Shown here one piece after another: positions 1 through 8,194 of a DNA stretch of 64,000 nt. The stretch is from an uncultured Flavobacteriales bacterium (lineage in GTDB: Bacteria; Bacteroidota; Bacteroidia; CAIKAF01). Position 1 is the first letter of the stretch. Each line of letters opens with the position of its first letter. A program made the translations under genes and the position numbers. Location: contig CAILUT010000009.1 of the NCBI GenBank assembly GCA_903837495.1, forward strand, positions 1 to 64,000, written 5' to 3'. Under the pieces are notes generated by a model. It was not told the DNA's origin. It ran no database searches and worked only from the letters and a program-made list of their open reading frames with translations.

Positions 1-187
1 TCCTGGGCGGAGGCGCCTTCTTTCCCTAAAATTAGGTTTCTTTAAAAACGGATTTGGCTTGCCTTCCCTTGCCGAAAGCCAATGCAGATGCATCTGGGCC
101 GCATCGGCAAGATGTTTCCTCCTGGGCGGAGGCGCCTTCTTTCCCTAAAATTAGGTTTCTTTAAAAACGTATTTGGATTGCTTTCCT
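1..187. repeat. Tandem direct repeat at left edge of window
   Basis: Bases 1-49 recur almost exactly at 120-168, and the similarity continues more weakly to about 187. Each unit starts with a GC-rich stretch containing GGCGGAGGCGCC and ends in an AT-rich block with AAATTAGGTTT. Between the units lies a 12-bp perfect palindrome (CAGATGCATCTG) inside an outer GCCG/CGGC pair, next to GCCGAAAGCCAATGCAG, which resembles the 3' arm of element R2 at 17.5 kb. This is probably a degenerate or nested member of the R family. The array may continue beyond the window edge. Confidence 0.6.
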
Positions 188-670
188 TGCTGCCTCCTTT
201 CCTCATGCCTTTCCAAATACCTTTTCAAAATCCCACTTCGACCATGGATGACCTGCCACTTCACCCAGTCTCATTCCCGAAACTCCGGCTTCCCAACTCA
301 ACAAAGTCGCCTTTATTGAACTAGAAAGCATTTCTGAGACCCCCTTGCGAGCCATTGAAATGCTTTTAAGCTTTTCTACGACGCACAAACATACTTCACG
401 ACCAAAAAAAACCCTAAGTGTTCTTCGCAGCCCCAACGTGTGGGGAAGCAAATAAAAAACGTTTCACCGATGAACCACGAAATTACGAACGGCATTTTTA
501 TTTGTCAAGTGAAAAGCGGTTTTTTATTTATTTCTACATCTGGTTTTGGTGTTCTGAACGCTTTTTCGCCTTGTTTTTAGGCGATGATGGGTAAAGAAGG
601 GACATCATTGAGCATGGAAGTGAGAAGGAAATCCGGTTTGTTTTCTTTACCGGGCTTGTTTTTTAAACGC
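188..670. other. Intergenic stretch with no supported gene
   Basis: The ORF track offers only short overlapping frames here (80 and 82 aa on opposite strands). They have no recognisable domain and low-complexity composition, and they run into repeat sequence. I see no tRNA-like or riboswitch-like structure. A weak CGCC/GGCG hairpin lies near 567-583 but has no T-tract. I cannot assign a function. Confidence 0.5.
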
Positions 671-818
671 GGCCTTGCGCCCCCGACAGAGGCGGCAGTA
701 TGCACGCAGGCGCCCGGTTGTACCCGGTTGAGGAGGCGACTTTAGGAGCCACCGCAAACCGCAGGTACAACCAGGGCGGCGCGGGCATGCTAGAGCCGAT
801 GGCGGGAAATGGCGCCCC
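671..818 (+). repeat. Structured intergenic element R1 (subfamily II)
   Basis: This is a GC-rich hairpin element. The tip is loop GACTTTAGGA (738-747) closed by GGC/GCC. Below it a perfect 9-bp stem GGTTGTACC/GGTACAACC and an outer GGCGCC/GGCGC-type pairing are visible. The loop is identical to that of R6 at 50.7 kb, although the stems are unrelated in sequence. It ends close to GGCGGGAAATGGCGCC, similar to the end of R2. It lies about 90 bp upstream of the promoter of the haem-uptake operon. Confidence 0.8.
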
Positions 819-904
819 AATACACCTTCACAAACCCCGCATTTTACCTACAATTAGGTATAAAATTACCCCTGACGTGGGATTGCCGAACCTGTTTGCA
901 GCCC

Positions 905-912
905 TACCTTTG
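905..912 (+). promoter_or_regulatory. Promoter -7 box TACCTTTG
   Basis: TACCTTTG matches the Bacteroidota TAnnTTTG box, with TTG-containing sequence about 20 bp upstream. It lies 18 bp before ATG 931 and excludes the upstream start (700) offered by the ORF track. It probably drives the three-gene haem-uptake operon. Confidence 0.7.
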
Positions 913-930
913 TACCGAAATAATTTCAAC

Positions 931-2184
931 ATGAAAACAACTGTACTTTTTTTTGGTTTGATGCTTAGTCTGAATGCCCTGGCTCAGGTGGCCGATTCGG
1001 TCATAATTGGCCCAGCCTACCCCAATAAGGGTTTTTATTCGTTGAGCAATGGCAACGTTGGGCAAATGCCAAATACCAATTGGGATTTGCAGTTTGCCTC
1101 CCATTCTTCTATGTCGTCGACTTTGCGGCTGAACGGTGGATTTAATGTTCGTGCATGGGAATATACCGCTGGCGATTCAAGCCAATGGGCCCAATTGGAT
1201 ACCGCCGGACTTGGAACCTCGAACGGATGGCTACCCATTTATGATGCCATGAATTCCTTTGACCCTGGGGCATTTGAAATGACCGCTACCGGATTTCCGA
1301 ACTACGGTTGGGGTACTTACAATCAGATTTCGCACGACATTGTGGGCAGCAAATTGTTTGTGGTGCAAACCCGTTCTGGTGCATACAAAAAGCTCTTTAT
1401 TAAAGCCTTGCGGGCAGGAACCCAAGAATTGGAACTGCGGATTGCCAATTTGAATGGAAGTGCTGAAAGCAATTTTTCTGCCTCCAGGGCGGGTTTGGTG
1501 GCCAAATCATGGATTTATATTGATTTAGACAATGCAAGTGTAAGTGATCCGGAGCCTTTGGGCGCCGCGTACGATTTGACTTTTGAAAAATATTTGGGAT
1601 TGGCTTCGCCGGGCGTATATTACCCTGTTACCGGTGTGCGTTTGAACCGAAATGTACAGGCTGTGCGTGTGGTCAATACCCATGTGGACGATGTGGATGC
1701 CTCGGGATTGACCTTGGGCGGCGATCTTGTTGCTGTGGGCCACGATTGGAAAACGTTTGCAGGAACGGCCTTTGTATTGGCAGACTCTATGTCGTTTTTT
1801 GTTGAAGACCAACAGGGGGATTTGTGGCAACTTTGGTTTACTGGATTTGTGGGCAGCTCGGCCGGAAAATTTGTCTTCAACAAACGCAAAATCGGAACGG
1901 CATCTGTTGATGGGGCGCAGCAAAATCAATCGGGATTAAGCGTACAACCGAATCCTGTTGCACAGATTGGCCATTGGTTGGTTCGATTGCCTGCGGGCGT
2001 TCAGCAAGCTTGTTTGTATGTTCGAAACCTACAAGGGCAAACGGTGCATCAGGTGGCCTTAAGTGGTCAAGGCTGGCAAGACCTTGCATTTAGCCCCGAA
2101 GCCCTTGGATTAACGTCGGGCATTTATTTAGTGAGTTTAGAAGCTGGACTGCATTCGCGTACAGAACGCATGGTGGTTCGGTAA
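931..2184 (+). CDS. Secreted HmuY-like protein with T9SS sorting domain
   Basis: This is a 417-aa protein beginning with a clear signal peptide (MKTTVLFFGL...LNALAQ). The middle resembles HmuY-family haem-binding proteins: it has a 'NTNWDLQFA' segment, a 'YDLTFEKY' segment and a 'WFTGFVG...FVFNKRKI' end. All of these line up with the lipoprotein two genes downstream (4537-5544), so the two are probably paralogues. The last ~80 residues (from LSVQPNPV) form a type A T9SS C-terminal domain, so the protein should cross the outer membrane and be surface-anchored or released. HmuY proteins are normally lipoproteins, so a T9SS form is unusual. It is first in an operon with a TonB receptor 10 bp downstream. 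A role in haem capture is inferred from family and context. The start was chosen from the signal peptide and the promoter at 905-912. Confidence 0.8.
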   Translation: MKTTVLFFGLMLSLNALAQVADSVIIGPAYPNKGFYSLSNGNVGQMPNTNWDLQFASHSSMSSTLRLNGGFNVRAWEYTAGDSSQWAQLDTAGLGTSNGWLPIYDAMNSFDPGAFEMTATGFPNYGWGTYNQISHDIVGSKLFVVQTRSGAYKKLFIKALRAGTQELELRIANLNGSAESNFSASRAGLVAKSWIYIDLDNASVSDPEPLGAAYDLTFEKYLGLASPGVYYPVTGVRLNRNVQAVRVVNTHVDDVDASGLTLGGDLVAVGHDWKTFAGTAFVLADSMSFFVEDQQGDLWQLWFTGFVGSSAGKFVFNKRKIGTASVDGAQQNQSGLSVQPNPVAQIGHWLVRLPAGVQQACLYVRNLQGQTVHQVALSGQGWQDLAFSPEALGLTSGIYLVSLEAGLHSRTERMVVR

Positions 2185-2194
2185 ACTCAGGCAG

Positions 2195-4540
2195 ATGCGT
2201 TTGGGAATCAATTTTTGCATGGCCTTAGTCCTTGCTCCGATGGTTTCGGGGCAAGGCGCTTTGGTTTTGAAAGTAGTTGATTCCAAGTTTGATCCGCTAT
2301 ATGGGGCGCATGTTCGGGTGTATTCCGACACCAATTCGGCGGCCGTATTGATGGGGGGAGGTACAACGGATTTTAAAGGAAACTGGCCGATTTCTTCCGA
2401 TATTTCAAGCTGTTTGGGCTGTTTTGCTCAGGTTCGGTACATGGGCATGCAGACGCGGTGGGTATCGCTATGGTCGGGAAGTGTTCCGGCGCAAGTGGTT
2501 TTGTATCCTTCGACGTTTTCTGCTCCCGAGTATGTGGTATCGGCTTTAAGCGGGTCAACCCGGATTCGGGAATCGGTGTATCAGGCCCGAGCCATTGGCC
2601 GAGAGCGGATTGAGGGCCAAGGGGCTCAAAACCTGCGGGACGTGTTGAGCAACGATTTAAACATCCGCATTGGGCAGGATGCGGTTTTGGGTAGTGGCAT
2701 ATCCATGCAGGGATTGGGGGGCGAGAATGTGCAAATAATGATTGATGGGGTACCGGTGATTGGCCGTTTAGATGGGAACATTGATTTAAGCCAATTGCCC
2801 CTGCAAAACGTGGAAAAGATTGAAATAATAGAGGGTCCGATGTCGGTGCAATTTGGGTCATCGGCCATTGGGGGTATAATCAACTTAATCTCGAAAAAGG
2901 AACAAACGCATCCATATACAGGCGGGTTTACCTTGTATGGTGAAAGTGTTGGGCAGTACAATGCCGATTTTCGGTTTGGGATTCAGCGGAACCGACATAG
3001 ATTGGCGGTATCGGGCGGGCGGTATTTTTTTGATGGTTTTAGCTCTACCGATTCCCTGCCGCGTTGGCAGGCCTGGAAACCCCGTGAGCAGTATTTTGGA
3101 AATTTGATGTATGGGTATTCCCTAAAGCGTTTGCACCTGAGCAGCAACAGCCAGGTTTTTCATGAAATCCTGCAGTTTAAAGGAGCCCCAGAAGCCCCAT
3201 TCTTTGTGGCGGCTGTGGACCAGTATTTTTATACACGACGGCTAGACCAGACCTTCCAATTGAGTGGATTTACTGGAAAATCTTGGCACCTAAATGTTAC
3301 GGCTGCGTTTAATTACTACGAACGGCAACGGCAATCCTATCGAAAGGATTTAGTTAGCTTGGAGCAATTTCCGATAGACAGCAATGTAGATGTGTTTAAT
3401 CGGGCCATGAGCCGGGGCGTTTTTCATTGGTCGCCCGGGGCCGATAGCACCCGCCTAAAATGGCAAATGGGATACGATGTTTCTTGGGATTATGGGGAAG
3501 GCCCCCGCATTGCCGAGGGCAGCCAATATTTTGCTGAAGCCTCGGGATTTAGCAGCGTGGAATATAGACCAGGAAAGCAATGGGCCTTTACTCCCGGGAT
3601 TCGGTATGGCTACCATTCGGCCTTTAACATGCTGCCCATTCCATCTTTTCATGCCCTGTGGAAAAATGACCGGGGATTGCGCATTCGGGCATCGTACGCC
3701 CAAGGTTTTCGGGCCCCTTCGCTCAAGGAATTGTATTTTGAATTTGTGGACGTCAACCACAATTTGTTGGGAAACCCGGATTTGCTGCCTGAACAATCGC
3801 AGCAAGTACAATGGGGGGTTCAGTGGCAGCGTTCTTGGGTGGCGTTGTCAAAATCCAAACCCAGGCAATGGACCGAATTGCCCGAATCGGCAGAAGGCAT
3901 TTGCCCCAGCAAGAAAACCCAAATTCGATTTGGCATGAATGGATTTTACAACCGGGTAAACAACCAAATTCGGCAGGTTTTGCAATCCAACAGTTCGGAA
4001 GGCATGCTGTATAGGTCTGAAAATATTTCGACGGTAAATACCTTGGGCGGTCGGGTAGAGGCAGGTTTTCAGTGGAATCGGTTTGTGCTGGATGTAGGAT
4101 TTAGCTTGACGGGCATACAGCAGGCCTTGGATTACAATTACCAGGCAGAGCAACCTTTTGTTTGGGCTCAGGAGTATAGAGCTCAAGCCATGGTGGTGTT
4201 GCATGAATGGCAGGGACGTTTTCAGGTTTTTGCAAAATATACGGGTGAACAGCCTTTTTTGTATTCTGAAATTGACCCAATTAGCGGTCAGGCCTCGGTA
4301 AGGCAGGGGCAAATTGGGGGCTTCCCTTCTTTGGACGTTTCGTATTCCCAGCGCTTCATGAAAAACAAATGCATGATTGCTGTTTTGGGAAAGAACCTGT
4401 TTGATGTAGCCAATGTGCTGCAATCGGGTGGGGGAGGTGGTTCGGCCCACAGCCAAGGCAGCGGTAGTTTGCCTACCTTGTGGGGTAGAACCCTGGGAAT
4501 TTCGCTTAGTTATCAATTTTCAGCTGGAAACGAACGATGA
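2195..4540 (+). CDS. TonB-dependent outer-membrane receptor (HmuR-like)
   Basis: This 781-aa receptor has a signal peptide (residues 1-~20) and an N-terminal carboxypeptidase-regulatory-like beta domain (to ~90). The plug domain follows (~115-225), with 'GLGGENVQIMIDGVPV' and 'IEIIEGPMSVQFGSSAIGG'. The rest is a long TonB-type beta-barrel rich in aromatic beta strands. It imports its ligand across the outer membrane using TonB energy. The flanking HmuY-like genes suggest haem or another iron compound, but specificity cannot be read from sequence. Its stop overlaps the next start (ATGA), indicating translational coupling. Confidence 0.9.
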   Translation: MRLGINFCMALVLAPMVSGQGALVLKVVDSKFDPLYGAHVRVYSDTNSAAVLMGGGTTDFKGNWPISSDISSCLGCFAQVRYMGMQTRWVSLWSGSVPAQVVLYPSTFSAPEYVVSALSGSTRIRESVYQARAIGRERIEGQGAQNLRDVLSNDLNIRIGQDAVLGSGISMQGLGGENVQIMIDGVPVIGRLDGNIDLSQLPLQNVEKIEIIEGPMSVQFGSSAIGGIINLISKKEQTHPYTGGFTLYGESVGQYNADFRFGIQRNRHRLAVSGGRYFFDGFSSTDSLPRWQAWKPREQYFGNLMYGYSLKRLHLSSNSQVFHEILQFKGAPEAPFFVAAVDQYFYTRRLDQTFQLSGFTGKSWHLNVTAAFNYYERQRQSYRKDLVSLEQFPIDSNVDVFNRAMSRGVFHWSPGADSTRLKWQMGYDVSWDYGEGPRIAEGSQYFAEASGFSSVEYRPGKQWAFTPGIRYGYHSAFNMLPIPSFHALWKNDRGLRIRASYAQGFRAPSLKELYFEFVDVNHNLLGNPDLLPEQSQQVQWGVQWQRSWVALSKSKPRQWTELPESAEGICPSKKTQIRFGMNGFYNRVNNQIRQVLQSNSSEGMLYRSENISTVNTLGGRVEAGFQWNRFVLDVGFSLTGIQQALDYNYQAEQPFVWAQEYRAQAMVVLHEWQGRFQVFAKYTGEQPFLYSEIDPISGQASVRQGQIGGFPSLDVSYSQRFMKNKCMIAVLGKNLFDVANVLQSGGGGGSAHSQGSGSLPTLWGRTLGISLSYQFSAGNER

Positions 4541-5544
4541 AAACGAGGCATTCTTTTTTTGCATTATGGGTTGTATTGTTGACCGGCTGCTTTGCCGAAG
4601 ACGAGCCGGTTCCTCCCTATGTTTCCCCGCCGGGAGTGGTATCGCGGGTGATTGAAATGGGACCCAGTTATGGAACCCAGCATTTTTACGATTTGGAAAC
4701 CGATTCGGTGGTCGCCGTGGTGAACCGGAATTCCTGGGATTTGGCTTTTGGCAGCAGCAATTTAAATCGGGCTATTTACTTGAACCATTCCAAACTTATG
4801 AAGGTTTGCGATTTGGGGTCGGTTGATTTTGAAACGGCTCTTTTGCCGCAACAGCCGGTTTGGACTATCGATGCCAGCAGTGGAGATCCTGATTCTACCG
4901 GCATTGGTATTTGGGCAGAGGGAACAGCGGGCAATTTGAGTTCGAAAAATCATGTGTATGTATTGGATTTAGGCTTTTCGACCTTGGGTGAGGCCTTGGG
5001 CAGAAAGAAACTGCAGTTTTTGGGATTTCAAAATGGAGCCTATCGCATTCGCTTTTCGAGTTATCCCAGCGGACCAATACAGGAATTAAGCATTCCCATC
5101 GATGTGAATTATTCCTTTATGTATGCCTCTATTGCAGGGTTAGGAGCGGTAGTTTCGGTGGCACCCCCAAGCGATTCCTGGGACTTGTTGTTTACGCAGT
5201 ACACGACCATGGTGCCAAATCCCGACAATGGCGTTCTAGAGGCCTATTCGGTAAATGGAACCCTTTTGAATCCGCAAGGGGTTGCAGCAGTCCGTGCTTA
5301 TGGAGGAGAATATGATTCTTTGGGGATTTCTGATTTGCCTTTTTATCCGCTAAGCAACCGCTGGGATGCGATTGGCTACGGTTGGAAAAGGTATGATTTC
5401 AATACGGCCTCGTACCTGATTGAGCCCCAAAATCGCTACATTGTTCGGAACCGATTGGGTAACTTTTTTAACCTTCGATTCACGGGTTTTGTGAATGAAT
5501 TTGGGCAGTCGGGCTATATAGGTCTTGAGTACAAAAAAATATAA
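4537..5544 (+). CDS. HmuY-family haem-binding lipoprotein
   Basis: This 335-aa protein has a lipoprotein signal (LLTGC lipobox near residue 16), so it is probably anchored in the outer membrane. It carries the HmuY-family pattern 'HFYDLETDSVV...NRNSWDLAF' and the C-terminal 'NFFNLRFTGFVNEFGQSGYIGLEYKKI'. Known HmuY proteins bind haem and pass it to a TonB receptor (HmuR). Here the receptor is the overlapping upstream gene. Together with the T9SS paralogue at 931 it suggests a two-stage capture system. Which residues would bind haem is not evident. Confidence 0.82.
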   Translation: MKTRHSFFALWVVLLTGCFAEDEPVPPYVSPPGVVSRVIEMGPSYGTQHFYDLETDSVVAVVNRNSWDLAFGSSNLNRAIYLNHSKLMKVCDLGSVDFETALLPQQPVWTIDASSGDPDSTGIGIWAEGTAGNLSSKNHVYVLDLGFSTLGEALGRKKLQFLGFQNGAYRIRFSSYPSGPIQELSIPIDVNYSFMYASIAGLGAVVSVAPPSDSWDLLFTQYTTMVPNPDNGVLEAYSVNGTLLNPQGVAAVRAYGGEYDSLGISDLPFYPLSNRWDAIGYGWKRYDFNTASYLIEPQNRYIVRNRLGNFFNLRFTGFVNEFGQSGYIGLEYKKI

Positions 5545-5556
5545 GTGTAGAAAAAA

Positions 5557-5976
5557 CTAGGATGCCAAGTAGGTGTTAATCAGGTTCGCACAATAGGACT
5601 TTATTGAATCGCGCACCCGCCTAAATTCTGCATCCAGTTCTTCGGGACTTCCTGTTGCTTTGGCGGGATCAGGAAAATTGCAATGAAGTCGGATGGCTTG
5701 GCTTGGGAAGTAGGGGCAATTTTCTTGGGCATGGTCGCACACCGTCAACACCAAATCTACCTCCAACTGCCTGTATTCGTCTATGTGGTTTGAGGTATGG
5801 GCAGAAATATCAATGCCGTCTTGGGCCATGGTACGAACGGCCCCAGGATTCAAGCCATGGGTTTCAATTCCGGCACTAAAAATTTGGGCTTTATTTCCAG
5901 AAAAATGCCTCAGGTAGCCTTCGGCAATTTGGCTTCGGCAGCTGTTACCCGTGCATAAAACTAAAATGGTAAACAT
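5557..5976 (-). CDS. arsC: Arsenate reductase, low-MW phosphatase type
   Basis: This 139-aa enzyme reduces arsenate to arsenite in the cytoplasm. The N-terminus carries the phosphatase loop LCTGNSCRS (CX5R), and a second cysteine pair occurs at VCDHAQENC, as in thioredoxin-linked ArsC. It is the last gene of a reverse-strand operon with arsR, DUF6428 and a small membrane peptide. No arsenite exporter (ArsB/Acr3) follows, so detoxification would need a pump encoded elsewhere. An ordinary low-molecular-weight tyrosine phosphatase is a less likely alternative given the ArsR context. Confidence 0.85.
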   Translation of the reverse strand: MFTILVLCTGNSCRSQIAEGYLRHFSGNKAQIFSAGIETHGLNPGAVRTMAQDGIDISAHTSNHIDEYRQLEVDLVLTVCDHAQENCPYFPSQAIRLHCNFPDPAKATGSPEELDAEFRRVRDSIKSYCANLINTYLAS

Positions 5977-5988
5977 GTTCAGAAAAAT

Positions 5989-6114
5989 TCAAACCAACAA
6001 CCAAATCAGGTTGATAATGAAAAATTTCGGATCAAAGCCAAAAATCAATTGAAGAACAATCACCGAGCTGGTGATGAGAATGGCTTTTTTGTATTTTAAA
6101 ACAAAAGACTTCAT
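5989..6114 (-). CDS. 41-aa membrane peptide in ars operon
   Basis: This gene is too short for the ORF track. It starts at ATG 6114 and encodes 41 residues beginning MKSFVLKYKKAIL, followed by a hydrophobic stretch and the tail FFIINLIWLLV. It has a basic N-terminus followed by one or two membrane segments and no acidic cluster. It sits 12 bp before arsC and 9 bp after the DUF6428 gene, on the same strand, so co-transcription is very likely. I do not recognise a family. The tight packing and conserved-looking membrane design support a real gene. Confidence 0.6.
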   Translation of the reverse strand: MKSFVLKYKKAILITSSVIVLQLIFGFDPKFFIINLIWLLV

Positions 6115-6123
6115 AGCATGGGT

Positions 6124-6594
6124 TTAACAGCATCCAGAATCGGGATTGCAGGCATTGTCTGCGTTGCGTTGAAAATCTGCCAATCGAATTCTTGGTTTGG
6201 CAGGAATGCCGCACTGGTCTTCGGCTAGGCAGGCTGTTTTTTTATTCAACAAAATAAACGAAGTTCCATCAAATGCCAATCCAAATTTACCAATGGTTTC
6301 TTGTTGGTATTCTACTTCCAGTTCTTGATCTTGCATTCCCAATTCCTGTTCGAATTGCTCGATGATTCGCATCCATTTTAAGGGGTGGAATCGGTGGTCG
6401 GTGTCATCGGCGGTCCACAACTGCAAACTGATTGTTTTTTCCTGACGCAGGGTACCTCCACAATCCACAAACCGTTTGTCAACGACGCCTATTTCTGTCA
6501 AGTGAAAATGCGCGGGTACGGGCATGCCGTTTTCCAGTTTAAATGCCAAGGAATCTAGGGTTGGCAGAAGGGCTTTGATTTGGGTTAAGGTCAT
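6124..6594 (-). CDS. DUF6428 family protein (arsenic operon)
   Basis: This 156-aa protein matches the DUF6428 family, which is often found in Bacteroidota arsenic operons and has no proven function. It has no signal peptide, so it is probably cytoplasmic. The C-terminus is cysteine-rich (CNPDSGCC), and the neighbouring ArsR also ends in a Cys pair. These tails could bind As(III). The ORF track starts at TTG 6612 inside arsR; ATG 6594 (MTLTQIK) avoids the overlap and is preferred, though the choice is not certain. Confidence 0.75.
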   Translation of the reverse strand: MTLTQIKALLPTLDSLAFKLENGMPVPAHFHLTEIGVVDKRFVDCGGTLRQEKTISLQLWTADDTDHRFHPLKWMRIIEQFEQELGMQDQELEVEYQQETIGKFGLAFDGTSFILLNKKTACLAEDQCGIPAKPRIRLADFQRNADNACNPDSGCC

Positions 6595-6605
6595 CGGATT
6601 TTGTT

Positions 6606-6938
6606 TTAGCAACAGGGGTTTGGATTTGCTTGCTTGGAAGCAACTAGAGATTGAATAAAGCCAAGTAAGGCCTGAATTTTATCGGTATCAATGCAATAGC
6701 AAATGGAGTTGCCTTCGATGTTTCCTTTAACGATGCCGGCCAACTTCAGTTCTTTTAGGTGTTGAGAAACGGTGGGTTGAGCTAGAGGAAGTTCATTGAC
6801 AATATCGCCACAAATGCAGCTGTCTACATTCATTAGATATTGAATAATGGCAATGCGGGCGGGGTGGGCCAAGGCTTTTGAAAGGGAAGCCAAGTCCTGC
6901 TGCTCAACGGAAAACGCATCTGCTTTTGAAGCTCCCAT
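6606..6938 (-). CDS. arsR: ArsR-family metalloregulator
   Basis: This is a 110-aa winged-helix repressor. It has the ArsR core 'LAHPARIAIIQYL', a recognition helix 'LAQPTVSQHLKELKLAGIV' and a beta wing 'GNSICYCID'. A cysteine pair in 'SCICGD' sits where As(III)-sensing ArsR proteins carry their metal site, and the protein ends in CC. It leads the operon and probably represses it through the palindrome overlapping its promoter (6951-6963), releasing on arsenite or antimonite binding. Other thiol-binding metals cannot be excluded. Confidence 0.85.
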   Translation of the reverse strand: MGASKADAFSVEQQDLASLSKALAHPARIAIIQYLMNVDSCICGDIVNELPLAQPTVSQHLKELKLAGIVKGNIEGNSICYCIDTDKIQALLGFIQSLVASKQANPNPCC

Positions 6939-6950
6939 GTCTTATTTTGT

Positions 6951-6963
6951 TATTGCAATATTA
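6951..6963 (-). promoter_or_regulatory. arsR promoter with overlapping palindrome
   Basis: On the minus strand TAATATTG (6956-6963) is one base from the TAnnTTTG box and lies 18 bp before the arsR start. The perfect palindrome TATTGCAATA (6951-6960) overlaps it. This is a natural place for ArsR to bind and block transcription of its own operon. Confidence 0.5.
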
Positions 6964-7099
6964 CGATAAATAAATGAATGGGCTGGATTTTTTTACAAAA
7001 AAATCAGAAAAGGCCCATTTGAATGGGGCGCAACCATGTTGATTTCCAAAAAAATCGGAGGGCCCAGAGGGGCATTTTTTTCCTGAAATTGGGTATTGA

Positions 7100-8194
7100 T
7101 TACCGATGGGTGTCCCACCATTTCTTAACGCGAAGTTTAGCGTTGTTGCGGACACTGAGGTAAAAGAAATTTAAATCGGCCACGTGGTAGTTTTTCATTC
7201 GGATCAGCCAAGCCAAGGGGTGTCTGGGTTTATGGACACGCAGAGCATGGTCTTTGATTTGGGCATCGATGAGTCGGGGGCGCAGGCGAAAGTCCCAAAG
7301 GGTGCCTCCGGGATTGTACTTGGCTTTTACATGGTCATTTGCGGTGGTCCAACTCAAAGGATTAACCATGATGCATTTATCGAAATTCCAGTTGGGTTCG
7401 GTATCTGGGGCATAGGTTGCCCAGGAGGCGATGCATTCTAGGTCTGTGGGCTGCTGGCATGGCCTCAGGGTTTTAAAACTATCAATGGGCAGGGCCATTC
7501 CCGGCAAATAGGCTGCCACAAAACGGTGTTGCAGTTCTTTGCCGTCGATGTATTTTTTTAGCAAATAGGCTCCATGCAAAGAACCTTGGGAATGGCCGGC
7601 GATGATAAATGGGCGTCCTTGGTTGAAGTATTTGAGGTAGTATTCAAAGGCCTGGCAAACATCGTAAAAAGCGGTATCGAACGCGCGTTTGGCACTGAGG
7701 GCATCGGTGGTAAAAAACGATTTTAAGTGCGCTTGACGGTATCGGGGGGCAAATATTCTGCCGGCAGCGTTAAAAATACTGGCCTGAAAGCGCAGGGTAC
7801 TTTCGCCAATTTCCTGATTTAAGCTGTCGTCTTCAATGTCAGCATTCCAAAAATAGGGCGCTTTGCCCTCTTTTTTATACAGGGTTGGATAGATAAAAAA
7901 AACATCGGCCTGGGTGGTGTCGGCAGGAAGAACCGACAGGTTTTTGCCTTTTCTTTTCGGGGTTGGAACGGTATCTGAATGGTCTTTTTTAAAGGGGTGA
8001 GCAGCCCAGTGCGAAAGCTTTGAATAATTGGGCGGGGTAGGGGTAGTTGAGGCAAAGAAATCAGGCCATTCGCCTTGGGGTAAATGTTGGTCGAACTGGG
8101 CAGATGCATTGATTAAAAGGAGTAGAAAACAGAGCAGAGAAATTCCATTGTAAGCAAAGGAAGTCGATTTAAAGGATTGATTTTTATTTGTCAT
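7100..8194 (-). CDS. DUF3089 alpha/beta hydrolase, exported
   Basis: This 364-aa protein has a hydrophobic N-terminal segment (~19-32, ending NASA) that looks like a signal peptide. The DUF3089 fold is shown by 'VFFIYPTLY', the nucleophile elbow GHSQGS (~198-203) and a C-terminal 'NYHVADLNFFY' with the likely catalytic His. The family belongs to the lipase/esterase-like alpha/beta hydrolases; the substrate is unknown. Its ATG directly follows the stop of the 36-aa lipoprotein (TAAATG), so the two are translationally coupled. It ends a three-gene operon starting at 8824. Confidence 0.82.
   Translation of the reverse strand: MTNKNQSFKSTSFAYNGISLLCFLLLLINASAQFDQHLPQGEWPDFFASTTPTPPNYSKLSHWAAHPFKKDHSDTVPTPKRKGKNLSVLPADTTQADVFFIYPTLYKKEGKAPYFWNADIEDDSLNQEIGESTLRFQASIFNAAGRIFAPRYRQAHLKSFFTTDALSAKRAFDTAFYDVCQAFEYYLKYFNQGRPFIIAGHSQGSLHGAYLLKKYIDGKELQHRFVAAYLPGMALPIDSFKTLRPCQQPTDLECIASWATYAPDTEPNWNFDKCIMVNPLSWTTANDHVKAKYNPGGTLWDFRLRPRLIDAQIKDHALRVHKPRHPLAWLIRMKNYHVADLNFFYLSVRNNAKLRVKKWWDTHR

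Noticed and set aside
1-187. CRISPR array
   Set aside because: There are only two units with a period of 119 bp and no short regular repeats or cas genes in the window.
203-451. 82-aa minus-strand ORF near the left edge
   Set aside because: It overlaps an equally long plus-strand ORF, with no domain, promoter or operon context.
700-930. N-terminal extension of the first T9SS protein
   Set aside because: It would translate element R1 and the promoter box at 905-912; the signal peptide begins at 931.
3848-4516. 222-aa minus-strand ORF
   Set aside because: It is antisense to the TonB receptor, has no domain and is a shadow of the real frame.
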